Shown one piece after another: positions 1 to 10,591 of a stretch of 64,000 nucleotides of DNA (position 1 is the stretch's first letter; the number at the start of each line of letters is the position of its first letter). The stretch covers positions 65,382,501-65,446,500 of the forward strand of contig CM075347.1 in NCBI GenBank assembly GCA_037693485.1, in the 5' to 3' direction. Under the pieces are notes generated by a model. It was not told where the DNA came from. It did no database searches and worked only from the letters and a program-made list of their open reading frames with translations. The position numbers and the translations under genes are program-made. The stretch comes from Kitagawia praeruptora (Eukaryota; Streptophyta; Magnoliopsida; Apiales; Apiaceae).

Positions 1-388
1 GTTGATGTCGTATGACTTTTTGTTATTGAATTATCTCATTATCCAAAAAAAAAAACATTTCAACGTGTATAGATTATAGAATAGCAAGAGAATTTTTCAA
101 CGTAGATAAAGCCTAATAAATAATACGGAGTAATAGATTAGCAGATGCGATGGAATGATGATGCATTATTATCGGTCTAAAAGTCTCTTTATTTATCAAT
201 GGAGAATATATACGTGCTGTCAATTTCAATGTACCTGGCCGTTTTAATAACTTTCAATATTTCTAAAATTTACAGCATATATACGAATTTTGATCGAAGT
301 GGGTGCATTGATTGGTTTCGCAATTTGTTAGGCCAAACCACGAAATTCTTAAAAAAAAAAATATTCACGAAATTCATTTTCTATCTCT
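1..388. other. AT-rich intergenic DNA, no gene seen
   Basis: No coding sequence with recognisable content. A 64-codon open frame at 199-393 has biased, AT-driven composition and no known motif, so it is not called. Nothing else stands out until the hairpin that follows. Confidence 0.6.
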
Positions 389-449
389 GTTGATTACCTC
401 TCCTAAACCTTGTCATGCCACATGACAAGGTTTAGGAGAGGTAATCAAC
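389..449. repeat. Perfect 29-bp inverted repeat with 3-nt loop
   Basis: Bases 389-417 and 421-449 are exact reverse complements around the trinucleotide CCA. No target duplication or larger element could be assigned. It may be the core of a small foldback MITE or a recent palindromic duplication. Confidence 0.85.
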
Positions 450-640
450 ATGATGTGGCTAGTTTAAAATTTTAAAAAATAACCCTCATGTGGCTAAAAA
501 GAAACACTTGTCATACGCGCGTCAGATTTAAGAAGATGCCAAATGTTATCATGAGGGAAGGCGGATTGTATAAATTTTATTATATTTCAACTTCTATAAA
601 TTTTATTTTAGGAAAAATAGGTAGGATGAAGGCTCTATCC

Positions 641-2900
641 ATCTAGAAATTAAATAGCAGGAACCAAAATACCCAAGGCATTCACGATGGCCTTAAATAC
701 CGATGGGACACGTCACATGAGGCTGGCGTGTCTTAAGACACGCTACTGGATCAAGCGTATCTTTGTGACACGTTGTTGGGCTTTGAAGGGGGAAGTGTGT
801 AATATGCTGTTATTAATGGCGTCTTACCCAGACACGACATTGTCACCAGCGTATAATACACACGACACTAGCGTGTCATTATTTTCCATCATTCTACAAA
901 AAAATGCGATTCTCTCTGTTCTGTGGAAATTATCTGGCAATTTACGAAGCATTTCTCGACCAAGCTCCGTTCACTCCGTTTGTCTCTTTTCCATAACTTT
1001 CCGTTTATGTTATATACACCATTCGAATCGTCTTTCGACGATCTACAATCCTATACCCTTCTCAATCCATTTCTTATGCTCGATTTAGAACCCCCAAATC
1101 CTAACCTAATTTTCGTAAAATCCGAAATTACATACGGGAAGAAATACATACGGGGAGAGAGATACATAAGAAAGAGAGATTATCGAGGAAGGGAGAGGAG
1201 ATAGTGGTGTTGTGGTCAGAGAGGGAGTGATGGTGGTGGTTGATAAGTGGATTTTATATCCACTTTGAGCGTTCCATATCGGCTTAAATTGATTTACTTG
1301 GCCTCAAGTTTGTTGTATTTTTTATGTGTTTCGTATAGTTGCGCAGGGTTATAAATCAGTGGGTATGGTTGGAGATTTGAATTGATTTTGGTGTGAATTT
1401 TGAGTTTTTAATGAGGAATGAAGTCTTCCACACAATTCTTGGGAGATTTGGAGTCAAGGAAATGAAGTATGGAAGCTTTGGCAAAATGAACGGGAGGAAA
1501 AGAAGGCAAAACAAAGAAAAAACGAAGGAAATAGCAAGGAAAAGGGACTCCGAAAAGTCAGTTACGAATTTTCCTTCAAAACAAAATCAGTTTAGGAAAC
1601 GTATTTTGTGTCGAACTACAAAAATTCTATTTTAACTCTGTTTTGAGGAATTTCTTGCTGAACAAGACATGGGGGCTATATAAACAAATCTAGGCATCAA
1701 GAAAATCACGTTTTATCAGAGAAGCAAGGGAGAAAAGTGGAGAAGGAATCACCAATGCTCGTGACAAGCAACGGAGATCTAGATCTACTTCATCTTTTGT
1801 TTTCTTCAATTAGGATACTTTGGATCTTCAGATTTTGGATTTGTTTTCTTAACTCATTACTCTAGCACTATTATTTTTATTCATATTTTGTTTACTATCA
1901 TGGTTTCATCAGATCTCATGATGACGAGCGGTTCGATTATGAACTAATCGTTGTCATGGGATTCTAACGGATTTATCTATGTAGTTTAGTAGTTTGTTTG
2001 CTTTAAAGATTTGTGTGTGATGAATTCTTGATATCCTTGTATGGTTGTGCTTATTCTTCTTGGATGCGTAGCTAACATCTAATTTGTTTGTTAATCTCTT
2101 GTGAAGCGAGAGTGGATCTTGAGATTTAGAACTTGCCATGCTAGCATAGGATAAGTTGATGTATGTTTGACATCATGATTTATAGCGTAAATAGAGATAT
2201 ATTATGCTACCCTATGTGATCTTAATGAACAACTTGTTCTTCAACCGTTATGTTTTCAAATTCTGTAGAGATATAGGGTCTAAGCATAATTGGTGTCTTT
2301 TCATCTTTTATCTCTTTTGTAGATGTATGTTTAGTTTGGTATTCGTATACTGAGAAATAGCGTATACTTGTTTTGTGTTGTCTGATCAGATATCAAAACC
2401 ATCACATGCATTGATTAAAGGCATCAACTCTAAGCGAAATATTTAATGAAATTAGGATCCCATGTTTTCTATTGCATAAAAAATTCGATTTAAATTCTCG
2501 TTAGTTAATTAATTCTTAGTTGGTTAATTTATTTCCTTAGTTAATCTTAGTTAATCAAAACCCAATATTGTTATTTGTCTTAGCAGTGAATAAAAACCAT
2601 ACATTGTTGCATAGGTGCATTAACTGAATTGAAACCTAAACCAGATCTCTGTGGGAACGAATTTGACTTATATCTATATTACTTGTGACCACGTACGCTT
2701 GCGTGAATTAGTGCAAAAACAGTGGTGACAGAGAGAGACGACCGGAGAGAATTGGAGAGAGGCGAGTCTGATTGAAGAAGAGAGAGACGAGAGACACGCA
2801 ACAGACATTAGCATGTCCCGTGGGTAGTCTGGGCCAACCATTCCGAAAATCGATATTTTGAATCATGGATATCTCATTTTGAAGTATTTTGATCATTTTC
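641..2900. mobile_element. Non-autonomous element, family H, copy 1 (split by a solo LTR)
   Basis: The sequence on either side of the solo LTR at 1241-2721 resembles a single element related to the one at about 24640-25390. Shared features are a right end carrying the string CCCGTGGGTA followed by TGGATAT-like repeats, a left end with a diverged inverse of it, and a left third packed with short GCGTGTC/GACACGC words (about 705-885). Without the solo LTR the element is roughly 750 bp. No transposase is present. Ends are approximate, and open frames in 687-1204 have no recognisable content. Superfamily is undetermined. Confidence 0.45.
1241..2721 (+). mobile_element. Solo LTR of an Athila-like Ty3/gypsy element
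   Basis: The 1481-bp segment starts TGATAAGTGG and ends AAACA. It is flanked by identical 5-bp target duplications GTGGT (1236-1240 and 2722-2726). Much of it aligns by eye to the 5' LTR of element D at 41030-42449, for example the shared stretches GACAAGCAACGGAGATC and TCATGGGATTCTAACGG. No internal domain lies next to it, so LTR-LTR recombination has left a solo LTR. It interrupts family-H copy 1. Confidence 0.9.
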
Positions 2901-3243
2901 TCAAATAGGTATGTCTGATATCCCTTATTAGATCTGTTCTTGATTATGGATCATAACTTTCTTAATTTCAGCTTACGTTATTTTTTATCTTGAATTTTCT
3001 GTGAAAACCAACTTCATTCTTTGGCAAAAAAAAAAAAGAATTTATCAAAAAAATGAATATTATTTATTAGTTTATAAAATGTAACTTTTTATTAAAAAAA
3101 AGGTGAAAAACGTACTTTGACATTTTATAAAGCAATTTTAACTGGATATAAATGTTTAATTAATAAAGTTTAATTGATTTTATAATCCGAAAATGAAGAT
3201 GAAACATATGATTGTCCTCCAGACGTGAATCTATCTATATCTA
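2901..3243. other. AT-rich non-coding DNA
   Basis: Homopolymer-rich AT DNA ending in CTAT-repetitive sequence next to the following foldback element. No gene or repeat structure was identified. Confidence 0.5.
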
Positions 3244-3251
3244 TACTATCT

Positions 3252-3629
3252 AGGGGTTCGGTCTGTGGTAACCGGTTGCCACAGACTGTTTAGCCAGCAT
3301 ACTGTTTCGGAGCAGTTGGATCGTTGATCCAACGGCTCTGATTTAAAAAAAGATCGTACCGTACCGCAGAAACTTTCTGCGGTACGGGCAAATTACCAAA
3401 ATGTCCCCACTGTTCACGTACCGCAGAAACTTTCTGCGGTACGGTGAACAGTAGATTTTTTATGTGAAAATAGGGGGCATTTTGGTAATTACTCCGTACC
3501 GCAGAAAGTTTATGCGGTACAGTGTTGTTTTTTTTTTAAATCACAGCCGTTGGATCAACGATCCAACGACTGTAAAAGTGTATGTTGTGTATCTCGTCCC
3601 TGGCATGCGTTTGCCAGGGACCCGGAGCC
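3252..3629. mobile_element. Foldback MITE with three copies of a 25-nt palindrome
   Basis: The two ends are inverted relatives over roughly 95 bp, both including GTTGGATCGTTGATCCAACG. The middle carries three near-identical 25-nt palindromes (3361-3385, 3418-3442, 3496-3520), each GTACCGCAG...CTGCGGTAC or a close variant. Each terminus also forms its own hairpin: GTCTGTGG/CCACAGAC on the left, GTCCCTGG/CCAGGGAC on the right. A repeat TACTATCT (3244-3251, 3630-3637) could be an 8-bp target duplication, but the flank is itself CTAT-repetitive. No coding capacity. The superfamily is uncertain; hAT-like is possible. Confidence 0.65.
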
Positions 3630-3644
3630 TACTATCTATATCTA

Positions 3645-4002
3645 TCTATACTATATTATAATAAGCGAAATGGGGTATAATTTGTAGTTTGGTTAACCCA
3701 TTTTTTGGTTATCCCTCATTTTTTATTATCCCTCATTCACAACCGTTAGATCAACAACTCAAATAGATCATGACCGTTAAATATAACAATACTAAAAGTT
3801 GTTATAAACAGAGGTCCAAGGTTCGATTCCCGCTAACAACATATTAATTTATATTTAATACTAGAAGTGTTAATATACAAAGATGTAAGATTCGAATTCT
3901 TCTAATAATATATTAAAATTAATATTTATAATATTATATTACATTATAAACAAATTATAAAAAATTAAAAGTAACCCGTGCTTTGCACGGGCTATAAGCT
4001 AG
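3645..4002 (+). mobile_element. Small non-autonomous Helitron
   Basis: The 5' end begins TCTATACTATATTATAA, a typical plant Helitron start, directly after an A. The 3' end has a hairpin (CCCGTGC, TTT, GCACGGG at 3975-3991), then CTATAAG and the terminal CTAG at 3999-4002, followed by T. That is the A|T insertion preference and 3' architecture of Helitrons. The 358-bp body has no Rep/helicase. It contains two diverged copies of a roughly 54-bp unit, each with a pol III B-box-like word (3820-3830, 3889-3899). Confidence 0.85.
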
Positions 4003-4376
4003 TCTATATAATTATAAAAATGGTACATTTAATCTACCGTATGTGGTTTGTGCATTGGACTTATATCCACTAAGGTCAAGGTTCCAGAGAGAACACTCTT
4101 AAAAAGAGAACGAGAGAACACATCATCTAACCATTGAATATATTAAATCTATTGGTCCCGCCAAGGGCACCCAATACAAAAAAGTCTTATAATTCTACCC
4201 TCTATCAATTCATTAAAAAAATAAAAAAAATAAATAAAAAAATAAAAAAACCTGTTGTGACGTCACAGTGACATCATCATCATTATTATTTTTTTTAAAA
4301 TTTTTTTTTATATTTTTTTAATGAATGGATAGAGCATAGAATTATAAGACTTTTTTGTATTGGGTGCCGTTGGCGG

Positions 4377-5280
4377 TAGGGCTGCACAAAGGTCCAAAAC
4401 CGGACCGGATCGGACCGACCCGAACCGGACCGGAGACCGGATTTTATTGAATTCATGGACCGGGGACCGGACCGGTCATAACCGGTCTTGACCGGACCGG
4501 ACCGGTTTGGACCGGTTAATTAATATTTTATATAAAAAAATAATTTTATAATTTAATTTCATTCTTTATTGATATATGAATTACTTGGTACTCCCTCTGT
4601 TTTTTTCAATAGTTTACATTTGCGGACCAATTTCCGGCACGGATTTTAAGGTGCATTTTAAGGATAGTTCCATAACTTATTTTTGATATTTCTTTTTTTT
4701 GTATAAAAATAGGATTGTTCTATTTTTATACAAAAAAAAATATCAAAAATAAGTTATATAACTATCCTTAAAATGCACCTTAAAATGCGTGTCAGATACG
4801 CAGTTTTTTATGTAAAGAAATGGATTGGACGGAGGGAGTAAGTTAATTTAAATTTAAAAATAAGTAAATGTCATATTATTTGTAAAGTAACATTAATTTG
4901 TAAACGTAATTATAAATTATATATAGTATGAAATATGAAATTTAATCATTTATGTTATAGTGTTTATATATACTATTTCATAAATTTATTATTTACCAAT
5001 TTGGATCACTAAAATATGTTATGTGTGAATATTTAATCATTAAACAATATAATTCAAAAGACAAAATAGTGTAAAATTAACTATATACATAAAATTCGGT
5101 CCGATCCGGTCCGGACCGGGTGTTTTCAGGGTTTGGACCGGATCGGACCGAAGACCGGATTTTTTTGATTTTATGGAACGGGAAACCGGACCGGTTATAT
5201 TCGGTCCGGTCCGGTCCTTGGACCGGTAGACCCGGTCCGGTCTAATTTACCGGTCCAGACCGGAAAGTTGTGCAATCCTA
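4377..5280. mobile_element. Non-autonomous hAT-like element rich in GACCGG words
   Basis: The ends are TAGGGCTGCACAA and TTGTGCAATCCTA, an imperfect hAT-type TIR. It is flanked by perfect 8-bp target duplications GTTGGCGG (4369-4376 and 5281-5288), the hAT size. Both subterminal zones (4390-4520 and 5095-5270) are dense in GGACCGG/CCGGTCC. In hAT elements subterminal repeats bind transposase, so these words may be binding sites. No transposase is encoded. A Stowaway-like MITE sits inside. Confidence 0.9.
4591..4838. mobile_element. Stowaway-like (mariner) MITE
   Basis: The ends are CTCCCTCTGT and the inverse of GGACGGAGGGAG, with TA duplications at 4589-4590 and 4839-4840. The interior is a long hairpin: sequence around 4645-4700 is repeated inverted at about 4735-4790. 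At 248 bp with TA target site and CTCCCTC termini it fits Stowaway. It lies inside the hAT-like element. Confidence 0.88.
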
Positions 5281-5371
5281 GTTGGCGGGGCCATTAGATC
5301 TAATAGATTCAATGGTTAGATGATGTGTTCTCTTGTTCTCTTTTTAAGGGTGTTTTTTCTAGAGTCTAACC

Positions 5372-5944
5372 CTATCCGTTAATACGCACATGTATATTTT
5401 AATGAGAAATTTGGGCGTTAATATCTTGGGAGGTTATATTGAATTTTCGTACTAAAAAAGCTGAACTTGATCGAATAAACCCCTCCATAATTCTAAGGAT
5501 ACGCAGTTGCCAGAAATGTGCTTATGTACACGCTTATAGAGAAAGACACGGCTGTACATTGTTGATGTATGTGAGTCTGTGTTAATGGGAGAGAGAGGGG
5601 TTGAAGGTGACATTTGCCGAATTAATAATTAGACTTTCGAGAAAGAGAAATTAAATGGCTCATATATTCCACTCGTCTTCTTGTAATTAAGAAAACAAAA
5701 AGATGCCACAGTTAACACGTCTTTCCCTTGACCATGTCCCACTTGGCATTTCGAGTCATTCCACATTTCGATATCCCTCACCTGGTTTCTTTTCCATTTT
5801 CTCCATATCTTCTTTCATGAATATAATATTCGGCATATTTATTTATTCCTCTCTAAGAATATCAAAACAAAAAGTGGGACCATTTTGACTACCTATATTT
5901 AGTGTTACAGATTTCGGAAATGGAAATTATTCGGTGGAGGTACC
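5372..5944. other. Non-coding flank of element C
   Basis: No recognisable gene. An open frame at 5703-5888 (61 codons) resembles no known family and is not called. The segment ends in the target site GTACC (5940-5944) of copia element C. Confidence 0.5.
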
Positions 5945-6267
5945 TATCAGAAAAGAGATAGTAATGAACAAGATGAAGCTGAAGAACAGAGAAAGCAACG
6001 ATAACAAAAATAATATTTCAGCTTGATTAGTTTGTTACAAGAATTCAGTTTATATACAGCTATGGAATCATCTACTAAATTCTAGAATTACTGCCATACA
6101 CAAGATTGTATCTCTCTAGTTTGTAACTGAATCAGTTATGCTAAGCTGTCATCTAGTGAGCTCAAGTGTCTGATGTGGCAGCCTCCTGTGCTGGTTTTGG
6201 CGTCATTTTGCTTTCTTGAATATTGCTATTTGTTTGTGATTCTTGAGTTGCCTCTATATCTTTAACA
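5945..6267 (-). repeat. Element C 3' LTR
   Basis: In minus-strand sense it starts TGTTAAAGATATAG and ends TTTTCTGATA. The minus-strand polypurine tract CTTGAGGGGGGA lies immediately before it (plus-strand 6268-6279). It is nearly identical to 23491-23813. Confidence 0.93.
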
Positions 6268-9220
6268 TCCCCCCTCAAGTTAGGAGTTTGAAACAAGTTG
6301 CAAACACCTAACTTGGATAGAAGAAACAGCAATTGTCCAGAAGCCAATGACTTTGTGAACATATCAGCAGGTTGAATGTTTGAAGCAATGTGCTTTGTCT
6401 GAATGACCCCAAGTTTCAATTTGTCTCGAACAATATGACAGTCGGTTTCTATGTGTTTCGTACGCTCGTGAAACACAGGATTAGAGGCAATGTATAATGC
6501 TGATTTACTATCACAGGCTAAGGTAACAGGAGTAAGATTAAAGTAATCAAAGGTGCGAAATAAGGCAAGTAGCCAAGAAATTTCACAGCAAGTGTCTGCC
6601 ATACATCGATATTCTGCTTCTGCAGACGAACGAGATACAATATGTTGTTTCTTACTTTTCCATGAAATGAGTGAAGATCCAAAAAGTACACAATAGCCAG
6701 TGAGAGATGAACGAGTAGCCGTGCAACCACCCCAATCTGAGTCACAAAATGCAGTTAGAGATGGAACTGTATTGGCAGCCATGAAAAGACCTTGACCAGG
6801 TGATCCTTTCAAGTAACGAACAACCTTGTATGCTGCTTGTAGGTGATCAAAACGAGGTTTGGAGATAAATTGAGATAAAACCTGGACTGCATAAGCAAGA
6901 TCAGGTCGAGTTACAGTGAGATATATGAGACGACCAACAAGTCTTCTAAACACAAACACATCATTATCTGTCAAGAAATCACTGTTAGACTGATGTAGTG
7001 TATGATTTTGATCCAAAGGAACTTTGGAAGGTCGAGCAGCAGAAAGTCCAGTATCTGTAAGAATATCAAGAGTGTATTTGCGTTGGTGAAGAAATATACC
7101 AGATGGAGAACGAGCTGCTTCAATGCCTAGAAAGTACTTCAATGATCCCATATCCTTAACTTTGAAAGCAGATGCCATATGAGCAATGACATGCTGTATT
7201 AAATCCTTACTTGTACCAGTGATTAAGATATCGTCCACATAAACAAGAACAACAATAAATTGATCCCCAGCATGATATGTAAACAGAGTATTGTCAACAT
7301 GACATTGAATAAACCCATATTCCAGAAGAGTATGATGAAATTTAGTGAACCAACACCTGGGAGCTTGCCTTAAACCATAAATTGATTTTATTAGTTTGCA
7401 GACCCAGGCAGAGGTATCAGTAATATCATTAATTGCAGGAATGGAAGACAACTGAAAATACCCTGGTGGAACTCTCATGAACACCTCCTCATGTAGGTCA
7501 CCATGCAGAAATGCATTGGTGACATCTAATTGTGTAATAGGCCAGGCTTGTGAGGCAGCAACTGCAACTAACAATCTAACAGTTGTCATTTTGGCAACTG
7601 GAGCATATGTTTCAAAATAATCTAAGCCAAATGTTTGAGTAAACCCTTTGGCTACAAGACGAGCTTTATATCTGTCAATAGTTCCATCTGGATTGTATTT
7701 GACTTTAAAAAGCCATTTACAGTCTACAATATGCTGATTTTCAGGTTTAGGGAATAATTCCCATGTGTGTGTACTTTCCATAACATGTATTTCTAATTTC
7801 ATAGCATTCATCCAGTTTGAATCAGTGGCAGCTTGTTTAAAAGTAGATGGTATAACAATAGCAACAGAATTGCAAAGAAACTTGGAATAAGGTTGAGTGA
7901 AACCAGAGTAGGACATGTAATTTTGTAAAGGATATAGGCAAGTAGATGATGAAGACATACCTGATTGCAGCCCTGTAATTGCAAATGATAGGTGAGAAGA
8001 GACTGGCAAGCCTGTATAGTCTTTATACTTGGTAGGTATTTGCTTAGTTCTAGCTGGTTTAGAAAGAGCAATAGGTAAGGTGGTTGGAACAGTTGATGGT
8101 GAAGACTCAGATGAAGATGGATGTGATGAAAAATTGTGAATATTATATGTGGTGTGCAGAGATTGATCAGTAATGACAATATGTGGAGTTTGATTATCTT
8201 GAAACTCGTGAAAAGGAGAGACAGGAAACATAGAAGAAACTGACAATTGATCAGATATAGAGGTGGTAACTTGTTGAAATGGAAATTGATCCTCTATAAA
8301 AATAACATCTCTAGTCACATAACATTTCTTAGTTTGCAATCCATAACTCTATATCCCTTTTTTATTGAATGGATACCCAAGAAATACACATTTAATGGAT
8401 TTAGAAGCAAATTTATCAGGTGTAGAATAAATGTCTGAAATGTAACATAAGCAGCCAAATGCCCTTAATGAGGAATAATCTGGAGATTTATTGAACAATA
8501 TCTCATATGGTGATTTATAGTTAGTAACAGGTGAAGGTAGCATGTTAATGAGATGAGTGGCTGTGAGAATACAATCTCCCCACAGAGATATAGGCAAATT
8601 TGATTGAAATCTGAGAGACCTAGCAACATTTAACAGATGCTGATGCTTTCTTTCAGCAGAGCCATTTTGTTGAGGTGTATGGGAGCAACTGAATTGTTGT
8701 AAAATTCCTAATTTAGTGAGATGATTATGTAAGTCAGAATTAGCAAATTCAGTGCCATTGTTTGATTTTATTATCTTAACACTTTTGCAGAATTGAGTAT
8801 CAACATAGACAATAAAGTCTTTGATTAACTGAGTAACTTGAGGTTTAGAGGATATAAGAAAAACCCAAGTACATTTAGAGTAATCATCCACTATTGTAAG
8901 AAACTTATTATAGGTACCATGAGTTATAGACTTGTATGGACCCCAGACATCACAATTGATGATAGCAAAAGAACTAGTACTTCTAGACTCTCTAACAGGA
9001 AAAGGTAATCGAACTTGTTTTGACTTATGACAGATATCACAATCAGACATAGAAGTAGACTGTGAAATAGACAAACTAGGGATATGTTTTAACACATTAG
9101 TAGATGGATGACCAAGTCGCCAGTGCCATTTGATCAGAGATGATGACTGAAAATGAGATGAAGAAGCAACACTTGGTCCAGTAGAATTGTTGACAACAGC
9201 AGATGATAAGCAAAGTTTCT
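6162..9220 (-). pseudogene. Element C pol: pre-integrase, integrase, RT, RNase H (disrupted)
   Basis: Read on the minus strand, the protein shows a GAG_pre-integrase zinc motif (H-W-R-L-G-H, then C-D-I-C), integrase with first acidic residue in C-D-V-W-G-P and the Q-Q-N-G-S-A-E-R-K glutamate, RT with Y-V-D-D (7230-7241), and RNase H starting S-D-W-G-G. The second integrase aspartate is replaced: the usual S-D-N-G-T-E-F reads S-N-N-G-T-E-F (asparagine codon at 8760-8762). Around 8335-8365 one extra and one missing base shift the frame briefly and create a stop (8349-8351), after which the original frame resumes. The 5' part, including the protease, is lost at the junction with A near 9220. The frame runs through the polypurine tract and ends inside the 3' LTR. 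Confidently copia pol, non-functional. Confidence 0.93.
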
Positions 9221-9546
9221 GATTACCTAAGATGGTTACAACTAAAGCTAAATCCAAAAGTTGTTGAAGAAGATACCTTCTATAGGCAACTTCAAGTGCA
9301 AATTGAGTCCAACTCTGCCAAGGAAGGAAAGTCAAGGGTGCAGCCAACCAGAGAGAGGAAACATCATTAATTTGCTCAATCCAAAGGAGCACATCTCTGA
9401 TAAGTTTCTTAAAGCTTTCTGTTTTTAATTTTTGTAGCTTAATACAATCTTTGCATAATGTAGTGTATATATCTTTAGGAATGTTTTGTTATCATCAAGG
9501 TTCTGAATTTATGCTTTATTGCCATCAAGTATAAATTGGGGGAGAT
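9221..9546 (+). repeat. Extra copy of element A's internal tail, upstream of its 5' LTR
   Basis: This stretch matches 21206-21531 (end of ORF3, 3' untranslated part and polypurine tract) with constant offset 11985, no indels and one substitution seen (near 9459). It runs straight into the 5' LTR, so the order is tail-LTR-internal-LTR. The left breakpoint shares TTCT with C. It is best explained as the remnant of a head-to-tail dimer of A whose first unit, and part of C's protease, were deleted. Confidence 0.88.
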
Positions 9547-10532
9547 TGTTTGGAATATGTTGTAGTTGATGATAACTTAACATTCAAGCAAAATTGTATA
9601 AGTCAAGTTTTGTAACTGTCAACGGATAAGACTTTATAACTATATTCGTTGACAGGCAGCTCATCAACGAATGAGGTTTTGTAGCATACTGCAATATCTC
9701 TATTTATCAGTTGATAGTGTTTTTGTTCAGAGTCATGTTGACCATCAATGGATAGGCAGAATAGGGTAGCCAATTGTAAATAAGCTATGCTATGTAATTC
9801 TGTCTAAGTGAAAGTGTATCAACGGATAAGAACAGGGCTCTATCAACGGATACAACTCAAATCTACTCTATCAACGGATACAGCTCAAACTACCATCAAC
9901 GGATAACTGTGCACAACATCAACGGATAATCATTATCACTTTATCCTATGCTAGCTAAGGATTAGCAGTTGATAAGGACAGGTTTGACTGACTGATCACA
10001 TGGGTTGATAGTGGGTATAAAAAGCAGTATGGCAGCCATACTTTGGAAACACAGAAGAAAGAAGCATTCCATTTACACAGTACATACAAGAAAGGTGCAG
10101 GGGACATATCTGTTCACAAGGACAACCTTTCGGCTACATGTGGATTTGGAGTGGAGTAGCAAGTCAACTTGAATTAGATTAATATTATCTTATTCCTGTA
10201 GTACTTGTAAACTTGGGATATATAACCAAGTGTAGCAACTCTTTAGAGATTAAGAAAACAGACATATTTGCTTAGAGTTTCTTGAATATCCTTAGAAGCA
10301 AAGAGTTGTAAAAACAGAAGCTGTGTACATTTTTATCACAGAGTTTTCTTCAAATAAAAGTCTCAGGTGGTACATTTAACCACCTAATTTTTTATGTGTT
10401 TGTGAACCATTTCTTATTCAGCAATTATTTCCTTATAGATTTCTGTGGTTTTTATCAGAAATTTATAATTATCAAGAATTGTATTCAACCCCCCCTTCTA
10501 CAATTATACAAGTGTGTAATCTGGGAATAACA
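9547..10532 (+). repeat. Element A 5' LTR
   Basis: It starts TGTTTGGAATATG and ends GGGAATAACA, 986 bp. It holds six exact AACGGAT words (9621, 9821, 9845, 9873, 9898, 9921) and several one-base variants. Five lie in the 110 bp upstream of the TATA box. Relative to the 3' LTR it has 51 extra bases near 9768-9818. Confidence 0.93.
10016..10023 (+). promoter_or_regulatory. TATA box of the element A LTR promoter
   Basis: TATAAAAA in the LTR, repeated at 21951-21958 in the 3' LTR. It lies about 90 bp downstream of the AACGGAT cluster. By analogy with other LTR promoters, transcription should start about 30 bp downstream. Confidence 0.7.
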
Positions 10533-10534
10533 AT

Positions 10535-10546
10535 TGGTATCAGAGC
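10535..10546 (+). promoter_or_regulatory. Element A primer-binding site (tRNA-Met type)
   Basis: TGGTATCAGAGC lies two bases after the 5' LTR. It is the usual Ty1/copia PBS, complementary to the 3' end of initiator tRNA-Met. Confidence 0.95.
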
Positions 10547-10591
10547 AAGCTTCTAATATATTTGAAGTTTAAAGATCAACACACTTCCAAC

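Larger units (their letters stand above)
4074..5371. mobile_element. Long-TIR foldback MITE (MULE-like), interrupted
   Basis: Arms of about 150 bp are inverted: left 4074-4220, and right 4314-4376 continuing at 5281-5371. Shared words include AACACATCATCTAACCATTG and CAATACAAAAAAGTCTTATA. The centre is A/T homopolymer around a TGACGTCA-like core (about 4257-4275). The right arm is split by the hAT-like element at 4377-5280. Long TIRs without coding capacity suggest a Mutator-like MITE, but no clean 9-bp target duplication was found, so the family is inferred. Confidence 0.7.

Noticed and set aside
687..1204. Open frames of 133 and 93 codons as possible genes
   Set aside because: They lie in a non-autonomous repeat, are built of repeated GCGTGTC-like words and simple purine-rich sequence, and show no protein motif.
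3361..3520. Three evenly related 25-nt repeats as a CRISPR-like array
   Set aside because: The repeats are palindromic, spacers are themselves inverted copies of each other, and the context is a plant foldback element.
3801..3840. tRNA gene around the GGTTCGATTCC word
   Set aside because: Only a B-box/T-arm-like word is present; no A box, anticodon arm or acceptor stem could be built.
8247..8438. Plus-strand frames over element C pol
   Set aside because: They are antisense shadows of a clear minus-strand pol.
9221..9392. The first 58 codons of the open frame ending at 8349 as part of C pol
   Set aside because: They are antisense to the duplicated tail of element A; the true C sequence begins at about 9220.
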